A stretch of DNA of 64,000 bases from Cognatazoarcus sp050303815 (GTDB lineage Bacteria > Pseudomonadota > Gammaproteobacteria > Burkholderiales > Rhodocyclaceae): positions 19,284-83,283 of the forward strand of contig JBNLCM010000182.1 in NCBI GenBank assembly GCA_050303815.1, given 5' to 3'. Both the position numbers and the translations under genes were made by a program. This document shows positions 9,324-18,840 of the stretch, in pieces. How positions within the stretch are numbered: position 1 is the first letter of the stretch; every line of letters starts with the position of its first letter. The notes beneath the pieces were generated by a model. The model was given only the letters and a program-made list of their open reading frames with translations, did not search any database and was not told where the DNA came from.

Positions 9324-10694
9324 ATGAATACCACCGCCCTGCCGCGCGACCCCCGCCTGCCACAGCTCACGCGGGCGGTCGATGCGCAGGCCATGCAGCA
9401 CGTCTTCGAGGTGGCGCTCCGCGAGTACGGTGTCCAGCGCGTCACCGGGTGCGAGGTGGAGCGGATCAAGTACCGACCGGGGCGCAACTGCACGGTGTCC
9501 TACCGCCTCGAAATCCGCGACGAGCGCCTCGGCTGTCACTACATCCAGCGGGTTGCCGGCCGTTTCTGCGGCCCCGGCGAGGCGGCCCGCCGACACGCGC
9601 GCAACGCCGGACGCGTCACGCTCGCGAGCCGCTGCGGCCTGCCCTCGTTGCTGGTGCCGAGCCTGGAGTTCTTCGCCTGGTTCCTCCCCAATGACCCGAA
9701 GCTGACGTCGCTGCCGATCCTGGTCGAGGCCATACGGGAGGGCGGCAGCCCCTTGTCAGAAGCCCTCGCGGTCATGACCGGCGAAGCCGAGGTCGCGCTC
9801 GATCTGAGCGCGGCCCTGGTCCAGTACGTGCCCGAGTCCCGCGCCTGTGCGCGCTTTGACGTCGCGCTGGCGAACGGCCGGCGCGTGCGGCTGTTCGCCA
9901 AACTCGACCGGGACAACGGCGGTCAGGCGACCCACCGTCTGATGGAGGCCCTGTCGGGTAGCGAGGCCAGTCGCAGCGGACGCCTGCGCACGCCGCGCTC
10001 CCTGCTCTGGCAACCGGACACCGGGCTGCACTGGCAGGCCGCCCTGCCCGGCCGGCCGCTGTTCGACTGCCATCCGGACTGCCCCCCCTGGCTCGGTGCG
10101 GAGGTCGGCGCCCTGATGGCAGCCCTGCACGACACGCCGATCCCCGACACGCGACCGTCCGGGCCCGATCTGCTGCAGAGCCAGCCGGGCGCGTGCGCGG
10201 CGCTGCTCGCGCGGGTCGAACCCGCCTGGGGGCCGTCGCTCGATCGCCTGCTGGCGCGGCTCGAGCAGCAGCTGCCGGCTGCCCGCACGCTGCCCCAGGC
10301 CACGCTGCACGGCGACCTTCACCCCCGCAATCTGTTGCTCGACGGCGACCGCCTCAGCCTGATCGACCTCGACAGCGTTCGGCGGGGCCCCGCCGTGCTC
10401 GAACTGGGCGCCTGGATCGCCGGCAACCTGGATCGCGCACTGCTCTCTGGCGCATCGCTCGAGGCCGTCCAGGAGACCGCGGCCGCGATGCTCGACCGCT
10501 ACGTCCGGGAATCCCGCCAGCCGGTCCCACCTCCGCTGGTGGCCTGGGCCACCGCGCGAGCCCTGCTGTGCGAGCGCGCCAGCCGAGGCGTTGCCAACCT
10601 CAAGCCGGGCCGCTTCGAGCGGGTACCTGCCCTGCTGTCCCTGGCCAACCTGATCGCGGAGCAGGGGGCACTCGACATCCCCCTGCCGGTGTGA
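9324..10694 (+). CDS. APH-fold (aminoglycoside phosphotransferase-like) kinase, first of two
   Basis: 456 residues from ATG 9324, two bases after the previous stop. The kinase core is in the C-terminal half: catalytic loop TLHGDLHPRNLLLD (about residue 330) and the metal-binding Asp in SLIDLDSVRRGP, followed by VLELGAWIAGNL. The N-terminal 200 residues are variable, with repeated basic stretches (EVERIKYRPGRNC). The APH superfamily phosphorylates small hydroxylated compounds including sugars and lipids; here a sugar or glycolipid kinase fits. The order N-lobe, loop, DxD is intact, so it is probably active. Confidence 0.75.
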   Translation: MNTTALPRDPRLPQLTRAVDAQAMQHVFEVALREYGVQRVTGCEVERIKYRPGRNCTVSYRLEIRDERLGCHYIQRVAGRFCGPGEAARRHARNAGRVTLASRCGLPSLLVPSLEFFAWFLPNDPKLTSLPILVEAIREGGSPLSEALAVMTGEAEVALDLSAALVQYVPESRACARFDVALANGRRVRLFAKLDRDNGGQATHRLMEALSGSEASRSGRLRTPRSLLWQPDTGLHWQAALPGRPLFDCHPDCPPWLGAEVGALMAALHDTPIPDTRPSGPDLLQSQPGACAALLARVEPAWGPSLDRLLARLEQQLPAARTLPQATLHGDLHPRNLLLDGDRLSLIDLDSVRRGPAVLELGAWIAGNLDRALLSGASLEAVQETAAAMLDRYVRESRQPVPPPLVAWATARALLCERASRGVANLKPGRFERVPALLSLANLIAEQGALDIPLPV

Positions 10695-10698
10695 GCCC

Positions 10699-12030
10699 AT
10701 GGAAGCCCTTCTTGCCCCCTACCTGGACGATGCCACCGCGGCAGAAGCCCTGAGCCAGGCCCTGCCCGGTTTCCGCGACGGTCCGTGGGAGATCCTGGAC
10801 TGCCGGGTCGCGCAGACCCGTCGCCGCGTCTCGCGTCGGCTGCTGTCCGACGGCGGCCTCTGGCTCGGCGTGGTCTGGCGGCTGCAGGTCCGCGAACGCA
10901 GCACGGCCCGCCAGGGCGTGCAGTGGCTGTACGGGCGCTTTCATCGCGGCAACCGGCTGCCCGCCGGCTGGCTCGAGGAGGCGGCGCAGGCCTGCGCCAT
11001 GCCGGATTTCGGTCGGCCTGCGGAGGTGCTGCCGGCGCTGGGCCTCGTGATCTGGACGCTGCCCAACGACCCTGGCATCCGCAAGCTGCCCGCCTTCCTG
11101 GATGCGACCGCGCTGGCGCGCCACCTGCCCCCCGCGCTGGTGCCCGATGACGGCACGGTCGTCGAGGCATCCATCGTCCGCCACGAGCCCGAAGAACACT
11201 GCACCGCGCGCTTTCGTACGCGCCAGGCGGGGCAGACGACCGATTTCTTCGGCAAGTGCTATGCCGGTGAGCGATGGCGCGACGCACGCGACGGTCTCGA
11301 CGCGCTCTGGCAGCAGTCGCTCAACGATCCGCGCGCCTTCGCGATCGGCCGCCCCTTGGGCGCCAGCGCCCACCTCGGCGCGCTGTGGCAACTCGAGGTC
11401 CGGGGCACGCCGCTCGCCGACGAACTGCTGTTGCCGGACGGACGCTGGCGCGTCGAGGAGCTCGCGACCGCGCTGGTCGCCTTCCAGCGCGGCGGGCCTC
11501 GCCAGGGCGCACGTCAGCTCCCGGCCGCCGACCTGGCCCTGGCAACCAAGTGGCGCAAGAAGCTGGTGCTCGCTGCGCCCGAACTCGCCGACGCCGCCGA
11601 TCCGGTCATCTCGCTGCTGCAGCGCCAGCCCGATCCGGGGCACGCCGAGGTGTCCGTACATGGCGACTTCCATGTGGACCAGATGCTGTGGACCGGTCGC
11701 CGCATCGCCCTCTTCGACTACGACAACCTCGCCATCGGCTCGCCCATGCGCGACCTGGCGGACTGCATCAGCCAGATGCTGTGCCGCGACGACGACGGCG
11801 ACTGGACGACGGTGGCCTGGCGGATGATGGATGCCTATCGCCGTCAGGGCACCGAAGACTACGACCCGGCAGCCTTCGACTGGTATCTGCGCCTGATGCT
11901 GATGCGCAAGGCCTATAGCTTCCTGGTACGCGCGCGGGCGGGCTGGCAGCGGCGTGCCGAGAACGCCCTGCTGCTGGCGCTGGCGGGCATGACCGCGCTG
12001 CCGCCGGTGCTCGACCGGGCCGCCGCATGA
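10699..12030 (+). CDS. APH-fold kinase, second of two
   Basis: 443 residues starting 4 bases after the first kinase. The catalytic loop is SVHGDFHVDQMLW (about residue 320) and the metal site is IALFDYDNLAIGSPMRDLADCI. The N-terminal part resembles that of the upstream protein (both have a QYVPE/RFRTR-type basic strand and a WxLPNDPxxxxLP segment: FAWFLPNDPKLTSLP versus IWTLPNDPGIRKLP), so the two are distant paralogues. Role inferred as a sugar or glycan kinase in the same pathway. It overlaps the ABC exporter gene by 4 bases. Confidence 0.75.
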   Translation: MEALLAPYLDDATAAEALSQALPGFRDGPWEILDCRVAQTRRRVSRRLLSDGGLWLGVVWRLQVRERSTARQGVQWLYGRFHRGNRLPAGWLEEAAQACAMPDFGRPAEVLPALGLVIWTLPNDPGIRKLPAFLDATALARHLPPALVPDDGTVVEASIVRHEPEEHCTARFRTRQAGQTTDFFGKCYAGERWRDARDGLDALWQQSLNDPRAFAIGRPLGASAHLGALWQLEVRGTPLADELLLPDGRWRVEELATALVAFQRGGPRQGARQLPAADLALATKWRKKLVLAAPELADAADPVISLLQRQPDPGHAEVSVHGDFHVDQMLWTGRRIALFDYDNLAIGSPMRDLADCISQMLCRDDDGDWTTVAWRMMDAYRRQGTEDYDPAAFDWYLRLMLMRKAYSFLVRARAGWQRRAENALLLALAGMTALPPVLDRAAA

Positions 12031-13850
12031 ACGCCCCCGTCAACACCGCGGCAGGCGGCGCGTGTCGTCCGTCGATCCGCATGCCCGCCCGCTTCCGCCG
12101 CATCATCCTCGGCGCACTCGCCGAGATGAAGCTGCCGCTGGCCGTGGCGGTGCTGGCACTGGCCGGCGTCATGGCCATGAGCCTGCTGGCGCCCTGGCCG
12201 CTGAAGATCATCTTCGACCACGTGCTGCTCGAGAAGCCGCTCCCCGACGCCCTCAACCTGCTCGAGCCGGTGATCGTCCGCGGCCAGTGGTTCGCCCTGT
12301 GCACGATGGCAGGCGCGATCGGCGTCATCGCGCTCTTTGCCGCGATCTTCGCCTACCTGCAGGTCTTCGCCACGGCCAAGGTCGGGCACTACATCACCTA
12401 CTGCCTGCGCAGCGAGCTCTTCGCGCACCTGCAGCGCCTGTCCCTGTCCTTCCACCAACGTACCCGCAGTGGCGAGCTGATCACCAAGGTGGCATCCGAC
12501 ACCAACCTGCTGCGCGACATGTTCGCGGAGTGGTCACTGACCTTTGCGGCCCACTTCCTGACCCTGATCGCCATGCTGGCCGTGATGTTCGCAATCAACT
12601 GGCGCCTCGCGCTGGTGGTGGCCACCTCGCTGCCGCCCCTGCTGGCGCTGATCTACTTCCTGAACAAGCGGGTCAAGGCCTCGGTGCGTGCCCAGCGCAA
12701 GTACGAGGGCGCGATGACTTCGCGCCTGAACGAGGTGCTCTCCTCGATGCTCCTCGTCCAGGCCTTCGGCCGGCAAAGCTTCGAGGAGCGCCGATTCCAG
12801 GAGGAGATCGAGGGCAACTTCCACTCGGGCGTCCGGACCGCGCGCAACGCCGGCGCCATTACCCGCGCCATCGTGCTGGTCTCGGCCATCGGCACGGCGA
12901 TCACCGTACTGGTCGGGGCCTGGCAAGTGCTCGAGGGGCAACTTACGCCGGGCGAGCTGTTGATCTTCCTGGCCTACGTGCAGAGCCTCTACAAGCCGGT
13001 GAAGGACCTGGGCCGGCTGTCGGCCAAGTTCTCCCGCGCGACGGTCAGCGCCGGCCGGATCGGCGAGATCCTCGCCACCGAGCCCGACGCGGTGGACGAG
13101 ACAGGGGCGCTCGACATCGGCAGCCCGGCCGGCGAGATCATCTTCGAGGACGTCTGCTTCGGCTACCGGGAGGGTCGACCCGTCGTCGACCACGTCTCGT
13201 TCCGCATCGCGCCGGGAGAGCGGGTCGCCCTGGTCGGGCCATCCGGCGCCGGCAAATCGACGCTGCTCTCGCTGCTGCTGCGCCTGTACGAACCCGACCA
13301 GGGCCGGATCACCATCGATGGCATCGACATTCGGCGATTCACGCGGGACAGCCTGCGCAACCAGATCGGCATCGTGCTGCAGGAGAACATCCTGTTCGGC
13401 GTCTCGGTCCGCGAGAACATCGCCTACGGCTGCCCCGGCGCCAGCGATGCGGCCATCCAGGCGGCGGCCCGTGCGGCGCGCGCCCACGAGTTCATCGTCG
13501 ACCTGCCCGATGGCTACGACACGGAACTGGGCGAGCGGGGCGCCAGCCTGTCGGGCGGCCAGCGACAGCGGATCTGCCTGGCGCGGGCTCTCGTCAAGGC
13601 GCCCGCCATCCTGGTGATGGACGAGCCGACCTCGGCCGTGGACGCCGTGTCTGCCCGTCTGATCAACGAATCCGTGGCGCGCGTGCATGCGGGTCGCTCG
13701 CTGCTGGTCATCGCTCACGACTACGCGGACATGAGCGGCTACGACCGCATCCTGGTGATGAAGGACGGGCGGCTGGTCGAATCCGGCCGCCACGACAACC
13801 TGATGGAGGCCAAAGGCGCCTACCTGGCGCTGGTGGAACGCCGTGCCTAA
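12027..13850 (+). CDS. Fused ABC exporter (membrane domain plus ATPase), MsbA type
   Basis: 607 residues. The membrane domain (about 20-340) has six predicted helices, the first being LAVAVLALAGVMAMSLLAPW. The ATPase domain (about 355-607) has Walker A VGPSGAGKSTLL, a Q-loop (GIVLQENILFG), signature LSGGQRQRICLARAL, Walker B ILVMDEPTS and switch His in VIAHDY. It works as a homodimer (or heterodimer) moving a lipid-linked or amphipathic glycan across the inner membrane. As the only transporter of the operon it is the likely export step before the AlgE-like porin. The gene ends overlapping the next by 8 bases. Confidence 0.92.
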   Translation: MNAPVNTAAGGACRPSIRMPARFRRIILGALAEMKLPLAVAVLALAGVMAMSLLAPWPLKIIFDHVLLEKPLPDALNLLEPVIVRGQWFALCTMAGAIGVIALFAAIFAYLQVFATAKVGHYITYCLRSELFAHLQRLSLSFHQRTRSGELITKVASDTNLLRDMFAEWSLTFAAHFLTLIAMLAVMFAINWRLALVVATSLPPLLALIYFLNKRVKASVRAQRKYEGAMTSRLNEVLSSMLLVQAFGRQSFEERRFQEEIEGNFHSGVRTARNAGAITRAIVLVSAIGTAITVLVGAWQVLEGQLTPGELLIFLAYVQSLYKPVKDLGRLSAKFSRATVSAGRIGEILATEPDAVDETGALDIGSPAGEIIFEDVCFGYREGRPVVDHVSFRIAPGERVALVGPSGAGKSTLLSLLLRLYEPDQGRITIDGIDIRRFTRDSLRNQIGIVLQENILFGVSVRENIAYGCPGASDAAIQAAARAARAHEFIVDLPDGYDTELGERGASLSGGQRQRICLARALVKAPAILVMDEPTSAVDAVSARLINESVARVHAGRSLLVIAHDYADMSGYDRILVMKDGRLVESGRHDNLMEAKGAYLALVERRA

Positions 13851-15054
13851 TTCCCTGCCTGCTCCCCGCCCCGACCGCCGACCGGTCCTGCTCTTCTACT
13901 GCCAGCACTCGCTCGGCATCGGCCACCTGACCCGGAGCTTCGCGCTCACGCGCGCGCTCGTCGACACCTTCCGGATCATCTTCCTGAACGGCGGTCCGAT
14001 CCCCGATGGCGTGCCGATTCCGGCGGACATCGAGATGATCGACCTGCCGCCCCTCGGCATGGACGACGGCCACAACCTGGTCAGCCGGGAGCGCGGCCGC
14101 AGCGTCGCCGACGCCCGGCTGCGCCGGCGCGAACGGATGCTCGACGCCGTCGCGACCTATCGCCCGGCGATCCTGCTGGTCGAGCTCTTTCCCTTCGGCC
14201 GCAAGAAGTTCGCCGGCGAGATCCTGCCGATGATTCGCGCGGCCCGCCGCCAGGCCGAGCCGGCCCGCGTGGTGTGCAGCCTGCGCGACATCCTGGTGGA
14301 CGCGCGCCGCGACCAGCAGCACCACGACGACCGCGCGTGCTGGCTAGCGAACCGCTACTTTGACGCGATCCTGGTCCACTCCGACCCGGCCTTCGCCCGC
14401 ATCGACGAAAGTTTCCGGCCCCGCAAGCCCCTGTCCGTGCCGGTGCACTACACCGGCTACGTCGTGCCGCGGCGCCCCCTGGAATCGCCCGCCGAACGGG
14501 GCGACACCATCCTGGTCTCGGCCGGCGGCGGCATCGTCGGCGCCCCACTCTTTACCGCGGCGCTCGAGGCGCACGCCCGCCTGTGGCCCGAACTCCATCT
14601 GCCGATGCGCGTGATCGCCGGGCCCTTCCTGCCCGAGTCCGACTGGTTCAACCTGCGGCGCATGGCTGCCGGCATGCCCGGTGTCGAGCTGGTCCGCCAC
14701 GTTCCGGACATGGTGGCCGAGATGCGCCGGGCAAGGCTCTCGATCAGCCAGTGCGGCTACAACACCGCCCTCGACCTGATCGTGTCGCAGGTACCGGCAC
14801 TGCTCGTCCCCTACGCCACCAGCGGCGAGAACGAGCAGACCCGGCGCGCCGAGGCCCTGAGCGCGTTGGGTGCGGCCCATCACCTGCCGGCGGGCGAACT
14901 CGATCCACCGCGGCTGGCCGCCGCCATGATCGATGCGCTGTCCTTCACCCCAACCCCCGCCGCCCTGCAGCTAGACGGCGCCCGGCGCGCCGCCGAGCGG
15001 ATGCAGGCGCTGGCCGCAGGCAAGCCCACCCCGGAGGCAGCCCCCCATGGATGA
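13843..15054 (+). CDS. GT28/COG4671-like glycosyltransferase, second copy
   Basis: 403 residues from GTG 13843, overlapping the exporter stop. The GT-B landmarks mirror those of the first operon gene: CQHSLGIGHLTRSFAL near the N-terminus, LVSAGGGIVGA in the middle and SISQCGYNTALDLI near residue 305, followed by PYATSGENEQTRRAEAL for nucleotide-sugar binding. Predicted to add a sugar from a nucleotide donor at the inner membrane. It overlaps the deacetylase gene by 8 bases. Confidence 0.83.
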   Translation: MPNSLPAPRPDRRPVLLFYCQHSLGIGHLTRSFALTRALVDTFRIIFLNGGPIPDGVPIPADIEMIDLPPLGMDDGHNLVSRERGRSVADARLRRRERMLDAVATYRPAILLVELFPFGRKKFAGEILPMIRAARRQAEPARVVCSLRDILVDARRDQQHHDDRACWLANRYFDAILVHSDPAFARIDESFRPRKPLSVPVHYTGYVVPRRPLESPAERGDTILVSAGGGIVGAPLFTAALEAHARLWPELHLPMRVIAGPFLPESDWFNLRRMAAGMPGVELVRHVPDMVAEMRRARLSISQCGYNTALDLIVSQVPALLVPYATSGENEQTRRAEALSALGAAHHLPAGELDPPRLAAAMIDALSFTPTPAALQLDGARRAAERMQALAAGKPTPEAAPHG

Positions 15055-15811
15055 GCGACTCCGCCCCGTCGCCACGGTGCTGGCCCAGCGCACCACGCCC
15101 TGTACGGTGTTCTTCCGGGACGACGACGCTGGCTGGGAGGACGCCCGCCTGTTCGCCCTGCTCGACGTTTTCGAGCGCCACTGTGTTCCGGTCGATCTGG
15201 CGGTGATCCCGGCTGCCCTGACGCCCGCGCTGGCGCGCGCGCTGCTCCAGCGCATGGCGCGCACCGGCCAGGGTGGCCTCGGCGTTCACCAGCATGGCTT
15301 CGCCCACCTCAACCACGAGGCCGAGGGGCGCAAGTGCGAGTTCGGCCCGTCCCGCAGCTTCGATGAGCAGCTGGCCTGCCTCGAGCAGGGCCACGCACTG
15401 CTCGCCGCCAGCTTCGGCACCATGGCGGACCGCATCTTCACCCCGCCGTGGAATCGCTGCACGGCCGACACGGCGCAGGCGCTCGCCCACCTCGGCTTCG
15501 AGGCCCTGTCCCGCGACCACACCGCCAGGCCGATCGACGACATGCCATTGCGCGAGATCCCGGTGGCGGTCGACTGGTGCAAGTTGCGCCCTCCCGGCAG
15601 CTCGAGTGACGCGCTCGTGCACCGGATTGCGGGGCGCGTCGCCGAGGCCGAGGTGTGCGGCATCATGCTGCACCACGCGGTCATGGATGCGGTCGACCTG
15701 GACGTTCTGGATAGCCTGCTCCCCCTGTTGCGCGAGCATCCCCATTGCCGCTGCGCGCCGATGTCGTCCCTGCTCGACGACACGATGGGGCTGACGGCGC
15801 ACGCGGCATGA
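15047..15811 (+). CDS. Polysaccharide deacetylase-like (NodB superfamily, CE4) protein
   Basis: 254 residues. NodB motifs, somewhat altered: FFRDDDAGW (motif 1 Asp pair, about 22-30), GVHQHGFAHLNH (metal-binding His pair), FTPPWNRC (motif 3, normally R-x-P-Y/W) and IMLHHAVMD (C-terminal His). It probably removes acetyl groups from an amino sugar or O-acetyl group with a metal ion. There is no signal peptide, so it would act on a precursor in the cytoplasm. The neighbours on both sides overlap it by 4-8 bases. Confidence 0.75.
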   Translation: MDERLRPVATVLAQRTTPCTVFFRDDDAGWEDARLFALLDVFERHCVPVDLAVIPAALTPALARALLQRMARTGQGGLGVHQHGFAHLNHEAEGRKCEFGPSRSFDEQLACLEQGHALLAASFGTMADRIFTPPWNRCTADTAQALAHLGFEALSRDHTARPIDDMPLREIPVAVDWCKLRPPGSSSDALVHRIAGRVAEAEVCGIMLHHAVMDAVDLDVLDSLLPLLREHPHCRCAPMSSLLDDTMGLTAHAA

Positions 15812-17310
15812 GACCGATGCCCGGGACGCCCCCGTTGCGTCCCCGGTGGCTGGCCGCTGCCTGCGCCCTGGCCTGCCTGCCCGCCGTCCACCTCGCCTTC
15901 GCGCAACCGACCCGGGCGGACGCCACCGAAGCGCGGCAGCGCCCCACCGGCAGCGACCTGGCCCGCCGGCCGGACGAGCGGCGGCGCGACAGCAGCCGCG
16001 AGGTCCGCCTCTTCGGGCAGGACTTCCGCGTGGGCGGCGAGTGGGCGCTCGACCACCAGAGCCGTATCAACCACGACCTCGATACGGACCGGGCGCGGGA
16101 CCGGGGCACGCTCGAGCAGGAGCTGAAACTCGAGGCCAGCGCGCTGCTGGCTGCGGGCACCACGCTCTTTCTCCAGCTGATCGGCAACAGCCAGTTCGAA
16201 ACCCAGCGCGAGAATGGACCCAACGAGAATGCCGGCAGCCTCGAGCGAGGCCAGATGTGGCTGCTCGCCCATGCGCCCGGCGGACTGCCCTTCGATCTCC
16301 AGGTCGGCCGCCTCAGCCTGGTGGAGGACCGCAGCTGGTGGTGGGATGACGACCTCGACGCAGCCCGCATCTTCGTGAATGGCGCCGACTGGGTCGTCGA
16401 GAGCGGCCTCGCACGGCAGATGCTCCCGGTGTCGACCGACGAGCGCGGCGTCATCGACGCCGAAGAGGACCGGATCGTGCGCTGGTTCGGGCGGGCCGCC
16501 TGGAGCTGGCGCAGAAAGCACACGCTGGAGGCCTACTGGCTGGCGGCCCGCGATCATTCCGGCCGCGCCGCGCCCGGCAGCACGCTGCACGAACGGCGGG
16601 CCGATCCCTCGGATGCCGATCTCGACTGGCTCGGCGTGCGCGTGACCGGCGAGGAGAAGACCGAGGGCGGCCACCGGTTCGGCTACTGGCTCGACCTTGC
16701 CGGCGTGCGCGGCAGCGAACGCCTCACCCGGTTCGAGGACCGCGATGGCCACCGCGTCGCCGCCCAGGACAGCCGCCGCCAGGACGTGTCAGGGCAGGCC
16801 TGGGACCTCGGCGCCCGCTGGTCCTGGCCGGGCAGGGCTCGTCCTACCCTGTGGGCGGGCTGGGCAGTCGGATCGGGCGACTCCGACCCCGCCGATGGCA
16901 CCGACCACGCCTTCCGCCAGACCGGGCTGGAAGAGAACAAGGGGCGATTCGGCGGCGTCAAGCGCTTCCGCTACTACGGCGAGCTGATGCGCCCGACCCT
17001 GTCGAACCTCGAGATCCGCTCCCTCGGCGGCAGCCTGCGTTTCTGGGAGAAGAGTTCGGTGGATCTGGTGGTGCACGACTACCGCCAGCGCGAGGCGAGC
17101 ACCGCGCTGGCCGACAGCCGTCTCACCGCCGCACCCGGCGGTCTGAAGACCGCCCTGGGTCAGGAGGTGGACCTGTTCCTGGCCTTTCGCGAATCGCCCA
17201 GCACCGAGGTGACCGTCAGCATCGGCACCTTCCGGGCCGGAGCCGCCTTTGGCGAGCGGCGTGGGGAGCGCGCCTGGCATGGCGCGGTAGGGGTCACCGT
17301 CAATTTCTGA
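15808..17310 (+). CDS. Alginate-export (AlgE-like) outer-membrane beta-barrel protein, last gene of the operon
   Basis: 500 residues from ATG 15808, overlapping the previous stop (ATGA). A signal peptide (basic start, then LAAACALACLPAVHLAFA, cleavage near residue 32) is followed by a beta-barrel of alternating strands. The alginate-export signature is clear in the C-terminal half: GSGDSDPADGTDHAFRQTG, then FGGVKRFRYYGELMRPTLSNL, and the final residue of the VTVNF strand is the C-terminal Phe used for outer-membrane insertion. AlgE is an anion-selective porin for alginate, so an acidic polymer or oligosaccharide is the likely cargo here. Confidence 0.88.
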   Translation: MRPMPGTPPLRPRWLAAACALACLPAVHLAFAQPTRADATEARQRPTGSDLARRPDERRRDSSREVRLFGQDFRVGGEWALDHQSRINHDLDTDRARDRGTLEQELKLEASALLAAGTTLFLQLIGNSQFETQRENGPNENAGSLERGQMWLLAHAPGGLPFDLQVGRLSLVEDRSWWWDDDLDAARIFVNGADWVVESGLARQMLPVSTDERGVIDAEEDRIVRWFGRAAWSWRRKHTLEAYWLAARDHSGRAAPGSTLHERRADPSDADLDWLGVRVTGEEKTEGGHRFGYWLDLAGVRGSERLTRFEDRDGHRVAAQDSRRQDVSGQAWDLGARWSWPGRARPTLWAGWAVGSGDSDPADGTDHAFRQTGLEENKGRFGGVKRFRYYGELMRPTLSNLEIRSLGGSLRFWEKSSVDLVVHDYRQREASTALADSRLTAAPGGLKTALGQEVDLFLAFRESPSTEVTVSIGTFRAGAAFGERRGERAWHGAVGVTVNF

Positions 17311-17411
17311 GCTGGCGGGCATCCCGCGCGGCGAGGCGCCGACCGGCCCGGCGGGTCATGGCGGGAACGGGCATGGGCCGATCGGGGCCCCCACTCGCGC
17401 GGAGGCGGCCC

Positions 17412-18782
17412 TCAGGCCGCCGGCAGGAACAGCCGAACCTCGGTTCCCTTGCCGACCTCGCTCTGGATATCCATGCGACCACCGTAGCGCTCGATGATCC
17501 GCCGCACCTGAGACAAGCCGACCCCGAGTCCTCGGGTCTTGGTCGTGTAGAACGGCTTGCCGACATTCTTCAGCTGTTCGGGGCTCATGCCCGGCCCGGT
17601 GTCGCGGACCGCCAGCATGACCTCGCGCCGGTCTTCCGAGGCCGCGACGTTCAAGGACAGGACGCCGTCGGCGTTCATTGCCTCGATTGCGTTGGCCACC
17701 AGACTGTGCAATACCTGCCCGAGCAGCAGGCCATCGCCACGGACTTCGGGCAGGGCCCCACGCACGTCGGGCTGGCACGCAATGCGGCGGCGCTCGAGAT
17801 CCCGCGCGAACTCTTCCAGGCAGCGCTCCACCAGCGGGCGCACCGCGACCGGCCGAGGCTCCTCGTCAAGCGGGCGGGAGAACGAGAGCAGTTCCCGCAC
17901 CCAGGACTCCAGCCGGTCTGACTCGGCCACGATGTCGGTGCCGGCCTCGCGGGCAACGTCGAGATCCGCGACCTGGATCAGCTCGGCCGAGCTGCGGATC
18001 GAGGCCAGCGGATTGCGGATGCCGTGGGCGACCGCGGAGCTCATCTCGCCGATGACGGCGAGGGTCTCGGAATCGATCAGCCGGCGTTCCTGCTGGCGCA
18101 TCAGGAGGTCGGCCCGCCGCACCAGCCACGCCAGCGCCAGGTAGAGAAAGCCGCCGGCCAGGGCAGCCCCCAGCGCCACGTAGGTGTTCATGCGCTCGAG
18201 GGCATGAAAGAGGGGCTGCGGGTTCTTGTAGAACTCGATGGCGCCCAGCACTTCGCCGGTTTCCGGCGCGCGCACCGGCACGTAGATCTCGACGAAGAGG
18301 TCGGCGCGCTTTTCCAGGTTGCGATGCTCGGACTTGCCGGAGCCATGTTCGTCATGCTCGTCGGCATGGATGACGAGCAGGCCGGCCAGGGCCTCGTCGA
18401 GCTCCTCATTCGGCCCGAAGGTCTTGCCCTCCAGGGAGCGGTCGCTCGACCAGATGACACGCTGGTCGCGGTTGTACACGTTGGCTCTCAGCATGTCCTG
18501 CATGCGCGAGATGTGCGACATCGCCAGTTCGAGCTCGAGGGTGTCATCCGCCTGCCCATAGGCGAAGTAGGTCTGCAGCGAGCGCTCCGTCTGGACCAGC
18601 GTCTGGACGAACTGCTGGGTCAGCTCGCCCTCCTGCTTGAGCATTTCCTCGGTGACGAAATGGGACATGGCCCAACCGGCCAGGGACGAGATCGAGGCAA
18701 TCGATACGAGCCCGACGATGGCGAACCATCGACTCAGGTTGAAGGAGCGCACCACCTGGGCCACGGCGCGAGGCTTGTTCAT
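17412..18782 (-). CDS. Membrane sensor histidine kinase (NtrB/ZraS-like), likely partner of the 1597-2982 regulator
   Basis: 456 residues from ATG 18782, supported by GGGAG upstream. TM1 is about 15-38 (FAIVGLVSIASISSLAGW), the sensory loop about 40-200, TM2 about 205-228. Then come the phospho-acceptor His in AVAHGIRNPLASIR, an N box (LVANAIEAM), G1 (VRDTGPGM) and G2 (GLGVGLSQV). There is no receiver domain, so it needs a separate regulator. The loop has an unusual His/Glu-rich stretch (HADEHDEHGSGKSEHRN) that could bind a metal. Last gene of the minus-strand operon, 58 bases after the esterase-like gene; it abuts the 3' end of the polysaccharide operon. Confidence 0.9.
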   Translation of the reverse strand: MNKPRAVAQVVRSFNLSRWFAIVGLVSIASISSLAGWAMSHFVTEEMLKQEGELTQQFVQTLVQTERSLQTYFAYGQADDTLELELAMSHISRMQDMLRANVYNRDQRVIWSSDRSLEGKTFGPNEELDEALAGLLVIHADEHDEHGSGKSEHRNLEKRADLFVEIYVPVRAPETGEVLGAIEFYKNPQPLFHALERMNTYVALGAALAGGFLYLALAWLVRRADLLMRQQERRLIDSETLAVIGEMSSAVAHGIRNPLASIRSSAELIQVADLDVAREAGTDIVAESDRLESWVRELLSFSRPLDEEPRPVAVRPLVERCLEEFARDLERRRIACQPDVRGALPEVRGDGLLLGQVLHSLVANAIEAMNADGVLSLNVAASEDRREVMLAVRDTGPGMSPEQLKNVGKPFYTTKTRGLGVGLSQVRRIIERYGGRMDIQSEVGKGTEVRLFLPAA

Positions 18783-18840
18783 GGGCGGACTCCCGGACGA
18801 ATGCTCTCCCGCCACGATACACGCAGGCACGCCCTGCGGC

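Noticed and set aside
12062..13930. 622-codon frame overlapping the ABC exporter in another frame
   Set aside because: The exporter frame carries all ABC motifs; the other frame is an Arg/Pro-rich shadow.
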